Source: Temnothorax longispinosus (taxonomy: Eukaryota; Arthropoda; Insecta; Hymenoptera; Formicidae). Taken from it: a stretch of DNA of 64,000 nt. A program made the translations under genes and the position numbers. Shown piece by piece: positions 59,151-64,000 of this stretch (the stretch's first letter is position 1; each line of letters opens with the position of its first letter). The stretch is taken from contig NC_092366.1 in assembly GCF_030848805.1 (NCBI RefSeq), positions 17,798,620 through 17,862,619 of the forward strand. Reading direction: 5' to 3'. Under the pieces are notes generated by a model, which had not been told where the DNA came from, made no database searches, and was given only the letters and a program-made list of their open reading frames with translations.

Positions 59151-62100
59151 TTCTAAATATACGCGAAATAATGTTAATCAAGATACTTTGTCAGGGTATT
59201 TCCCGGAGTTTCTTGAGCTCGAGTTTTCCAAATGTTTACGCAACGCCGAGGCGAGCAACGCAAAGATGACAACGTGTTGTACGTGTATGCTTTAAAACGA
59301 CAACTCGCGTTGTCGCGAACGTTTCTCGCGCGAGTCAGGAGCCAGAGAGACACATCACTATATTAAACTCTCTACCCGAGCTAGACAAAAATATGTGTGC
59401 GCGCACGGCTTGCTCTTGTTAAGCGTGCAATAGGCAGCCCGGGACGCTTAGTCCGCATGGGGCAACAAAACACACGGGAACTTCTAGGGAACTTCCGACC
59501 GTGGCTTGAAATCTTGTTAAATAATTTAGCTCTTTTGTGTACCCTCCTCCAGCTTCTTCCTCAAGCTTGCTGCACGCCCGGCTTCTCTAAATGTAAAATA
59601 CGCATGACTAAGCTCTTTATTGTGACTTGATATCCCATTTGCTGAAAGCGCTCTGTTGCAATTGGGATTAATAATCTCTCTCTGTAACGTGGACTCCCTT
59701 TGCGCCTTTGTCTCGTTACATCGCCGTCGAAAACTATTACGTAACCGAAAAAATCCGCGCAGCTTTGACAGAGATGTACTTATGAGAATTTTATAACTTA
59801 ATGGATGCTCTTCTCATTTAAATGACTTTTAGCGACACTTGTGTCTATTTGAATTAGCTCACGTCAATAGCTTACGATAAATGGAAAGCATTTATTATAC
59901 TCACAAATTGATGTCACATGCTACAATGTCTGCAATAACATAAAAATATTTTTAAACTTTTGATATTTTTTAATAATTCTTATTATTTTTAATGTGCTGT
60001 TTTTTCAATTGAAAGAATAATAGCATTTTATTTAATCCTAATATCCATTATTTAATTTAAGAAAAATTTTACTAGTCGAAGTTTGAATCATTTATAATCG
60101 TAAAAGTGAATTAATTTTACAATTGGTTAAACTTATTTAGCTAATTTAATTTAATTTAATTGTGTATTTAATTAAACTCTTCCTCAATTTAAACATAATT
60201 TTAATTTCAAGATCTATATCTATAGATTTTTAGAGACGTGCTACGTCCAGAACGATACTTTTAGTCAATATTTTTGATAGATATTTTCATGTGAAAATTA
60301 TGCCACTTAATTAAATTATTAATTTTAAATTATCCCTGATATTCTGCGAGTTATTAGATCCAGATTATTCATTGTGCTAATAAAAAGTGTGACAATTGAA
60401 ATTATAATACCCTTGAAATAGTTATACCACTTCGACACTATATGTCTATGATTATATACCAAACTCATATCAGACTTTAATATTATGTAAATATCTGATG
60501 TAATATTTTATCTACTCAGAAATAACTCAAAATCTATTTGAGCTATTTAGGTTCATGGAATTCTAAATTATTGGCTCTCACTATTTATAATATCATATTA
60601 AATAAGGACAATCCATTTTTATACGTACTTTATTTTATAACATTAATACAATATACGAATTATATTACATAATTTTTTGTCACAAAGAAGGACTACATTT
60701 TTTGAAAGTTTTGGAAAGTTTAATACAAGTTTTAAATTTCTTCTTATTCTTCTTTTATTATTAGATACAATGTTTTGCTAAACATTTTGCTCGATTATTC
60801 ACTCTTACTATAAGCAAAAGTTGATCACAAAGTACTTAAAAGAAATTATTTTATTAATTTCTACATTTTTATACATTGTTATAAAATGAAAAATTTTTTA
60901 TGTCTTTATAACGCATATCAGCAGAGCGCACAACGAGAAAACGGCACGTTCAAAAAAATTTTTTCGTGTGTATTCGAGATTTCTACGAGATGCAAGAAAA
61001 CTTGCGGAAGTCGCCGGGTTAATTGAAGTTCACGCGAGTTTAGTCGCGCTAAAAGGGAGCTAACCCCGCGAGAGGCAGATGAAGAAAAGGCGGCTGGGTT
61101 CCGCAAGTAGTAGCGGAGGTGACATAAGGGCCGGCGCAAATAAGGGATGAACCGTCTCTCAATGGTATAGTCGCGGCGCGGCCGCCTCGTTGCATTTAAG
61201 TATAAAGTTACTAATGGATGTAGCGGCGTTGCGCGGAGGCGACACAAACAGCTGGCGGGTCTCGGTATAGACAACGACAAACGCGGTTAGCGAGCGACGA
61301 CATAACTCGCCCGCTAGAAAATGGAAATGGCGAGAACCGAACGGCTGGCCGGCCGGCTGTCCGTCCACTTGTAATTTCGAACTACTGAACGCGATACATC
61401 GCTAATTATATAGCGGCATGCGAGCGCTCGGCGGCCGACCGCGGAATTTTATCGTACAAAATGTTGTCAGCGTTTAATTTCCTGCTAACCGCTAGTCGAA
61501 CAAACCTTCGGTGGAAAACACATACGGAATGCGTACACTTTGCCTTTTCCAATGGGAAATGAATTGCGTCATAGATAACTTCAGATTTTTTCAAGGAATC
61601 GTGAGTTTTTTCACGAATCGATCAGTGCAGTCTAGTTTATAGCTGTCGTGTAGAACTTAACATAGATAAATGTATTTTTTTTTAATCAAAAAACGAATCA
61701 TGAAAGGTTGTAGCCAAGTAAATTTAGAATCTTGAAGATTTGAAGCCTAATCTTGAAACTTGAGCATTAATTTACAGAAGAAAAATGGAATAAAAATTCA
61801 AATTATTCTGCTCATAAACATATATCTGAATTTAATGTATATATATTATCGTCCGCTATAACTTTATTGTAAGATTAAAGCTCTTTTGAGAAACTTTCGG
61901 TCGGTAATCTCGCAGTATTTTGAACGGCACTGCATTATTGCTACTTATATGCAGCATCCGCAGAGTTGCGGACGGAAAGTTCCCTCGTGTAATAGTGGTG
62001 GTCGCCTATTAACAATTCCGTATACACATTTTTGGGTCACGAGTAGCAAGATAGAGACTGCGACCATTACGCGAGTCTGCAGCTCGTTGTGGCGTAAATG

Positions 62101-64000
62101 CACTAAGAAGCCAGTACGGCGGGCAGAATGAGCCCAACACCCAAGCCTAAGCTTCATTAAGAACTTACTCGGCCGTCCAATGGCCGTGTTTGTTCACTGA
62201 AGTTCCGGCTACGTGGTAAGGGGTCTAATACATGTTTACACACGAGACGACGACTTTACGTCGTTGTCCCGCCATTTACATTATCCAACGCGGTGGCAGC
62301 TCACATTACGGTGTAAGCCGGGCGTTCTTTAAAATTTAATTACGCGGCCGCGGCCGACTTTGAATGAATCTCTTGTGAACTTCGAGTAGGTGTGGCGCTC
62401 TCATTACGGGTCTTAAGAACGCCTAAGAGCTTCCATTATGTAAGATTTTTTAAGTACCGGCAAAGAGAAAGAAAGAGAGGGAGGGAGGGAGGGAGACGGA
62501 AAAATTAAGTTGCCGCGGCGCCCGCTAAGTACGCTTAAGCGTCTGTAAGGAAAAATGGAATAAGAGCCACATCTCAGCTTTTCCGAAGTCCTTAACAAGT
62601 GCCGCGAAAAAGGCGCGAGAGCCGCGCAACGTGCTCGATAAATTACGCTCGTGTTTCGAAAATTCGTGCCGTCGACCGTCGTCGACGGAAGCCGGAAGCT
62701 CCGGAAGAATGGAACGATTAATGAGAGCCCCGTGTGCCCGCGCTTTCGAGTCTTCGCACGAGAGTCGCGAGAACCACGAAGACGATGATGCAATCCAATG
62801 AAACTGTCGTTTACTTATACGTGAACGGCGTGTCAATGCTTGCCGATCGTCCCGAGATACATCCATTACCCTTCTCGGCCTTTCGCGTCATGATTCTATC
62901 GGAGGGTGAAAATTTCCTCGCATTTTCGAACGATAGCAGAGGTTTGACTCGCATTCCCCTTATGGCTTTTTAAAAAGTTGACGTTAAATTTTATTATAAG
63001 GGAAAAAATTTCAAGAATTTCATAGAACAGTAATTTTTCAAGTAATTATTTTTAGAGATTGATACGTTTTAGAGTTTAGAGATGGTTGTTATATCGTATA
63101 TGAATATATGAGAATTTGATATCGCGAAGCTAACGAATGTCACTACGAACAATGATTATTTTTCACCTCTTTATTTCCGGGTTTTCTTTGTGGAACTTAT
63201 TGAGATTTTTGCGTTGCATAAATACCCGCGAGCGCATCCGCGGTAACGTAGTTGAAATTGCTCGATAGCTATCCCCCAAAGGAAATTTTCATGCGCGAAA
63301 CTCTTTCCCAGTAATTGAGTCAATATTTTCTCCCTGACGTTGAAAAAGTTTTAATCGCCTTGTCGGGTGCACCTGAAATCGATAGCGACAAAGACTCGGC
63401 AATATCGCAATCGCGCGAGAAAAAAAAACTTTAATTTTAATAGATCGTTTTTGAAATAGATCTTTAATGTACTTAGAGCAATTCGGTTTTAATATATTGT
63501 GAAAAAAATGTCGAATGTAACGGCATGCGAAGTTGTACATTGAGGATAATATGTGAAACAAAGAAGAAATTTTAGAAACAATGTCTAGAAGTTTGCGCAT
63601 CTAGAGAAGTTCTAGAAGTTAATATTATCTCTCAACCGGCTAAAATAATAATCCCTTTTTTCGACGCCAACAACTTTCTCAATTCGCCAACAGACGGTAG
63701 ACTTTGTAAGCTTAAATGTAGCTGTGTCACAAACATTCTGCAAACCATTATAAAACAAAGTTGCGGTATTAATTTTTACGGGCCGATTAATTTTTAATTT
63801 AAACCGAATGTAGCTTATTTTTACATCCGACTAAACATATACAAATATCAAATCCCGCTTAACCCTTCATTGCACACATTTTTTTTTAAACATATATTTT
63901 GCTGGATCTTTAGTGTGTGGGATTTTTTAGGATCGCTGATTGAAAATCTCAAGTCAAAATGGTAGATCTAATATAATTGACGACCAAATTAAAAAAAAAA

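Larger units (their letters stand above)
55058..64000. other. Long stretch with no recognised gene; likely intron or intergenic
   Basis: Only short frames without family features occur. The base composition alternates between AT-rich blocks (56100-56700, 59750-60900) and GC/CpG-richer patches (55100-55850, 57050-57600, 58200-58850, 61000-61500, 62000-62900). It may be intron or regulatory sequence of the plus-strand gene starting near 54 kb. CT and GA microsatellites are listed separately. Confidence 0.4.

Noticed and set aside
62413..62866. Minus-strand frames of 113-126 codons
   Set aside because: Overlapping, Arg/Ser-rich, no family, in a GC-rich patch with a GGGA repeat.

Overview
The window looks like nuclear DNA of a hymenopteran insect, probably an ant. 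It holds intron-containing animal genes with GT/AG splice sites, AT-rich introns and spacers, GC/CpG-rich promoter patches, short palindromic (MITE-like) repeats, and an oxytocin/vasopressin-like (inotocin) receptor, a gene kept by ants but reported lost from honeybee and Drosophila. There are no bacterial operons, CRISPR arrays or phage genes. Exon models were built by hand from reading frames, splice signals and remembered family sequences. For every main multi-exon gene, the splice phases add up to a whole number of codons.

Layout, left to right. 0.9-2.1 kb (+): FITM2 lipid-droplet protein. 4.1-8.1 kb (-): ZC3H18-like CCCH zinc-finger RNA-processing factor. 9.2-10 kb: GC-rich promoter-like patch. 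12.0-15.1 kb (-): unrecognised 945-residue protein with five SIKKSHKK-type motifs. 17.1-19.6 kb (-): DET1, a ubiquitin-ligase adaptor. 20.1-21.5 kb (+): chimeric pseudogene, AATF 5' half joined to a coiled-coil fragment. 22.3-24.5 kb (+): ZMYND10, a dynein-arm assembly factor. 24.7-26.0 kb (-): RpS12 with a probable box C/D snoRNA in an intron. 27.3-33.0 kb (-): Ets21C/ERG-type factor with PNT and ETS domains. 35.4-36.5 kb (-): EMC7. 37.2-38.8 kb (+): RGP1, divergent from EMC7. 39.8-45.5 kb (-): bHLH factor of the Sage/Mesp kind, whose 4 kb intron carries opposite-strand reading frames and two copies of one MITE. 46.9-50.2 kb (-): inotocin receptor. 53.9-54.6 kb (+): apparent promoter and first two exons of a gene that runs on past the window. 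54.6-64 kb: no convincing coding sequence, but several inverted repeats and long CT/GA microsatellites.

These are independent housekeeping, signalling and developmental genes, not one pathway. The pairs worth noting are EMC7/RGP1 (divergent membrane-traffic genes sharing about 0.7 kb) and FITM2/ZC3H18 (convergent 3' ends). I saw no clearly new multi-gene system. The most unusual items are the SIKKSHKK repeat protein, the AATF chimera, the snoRNA, the exon-spanning duplication in EMC7 and the overlapping uORF of the inotocin receptor.
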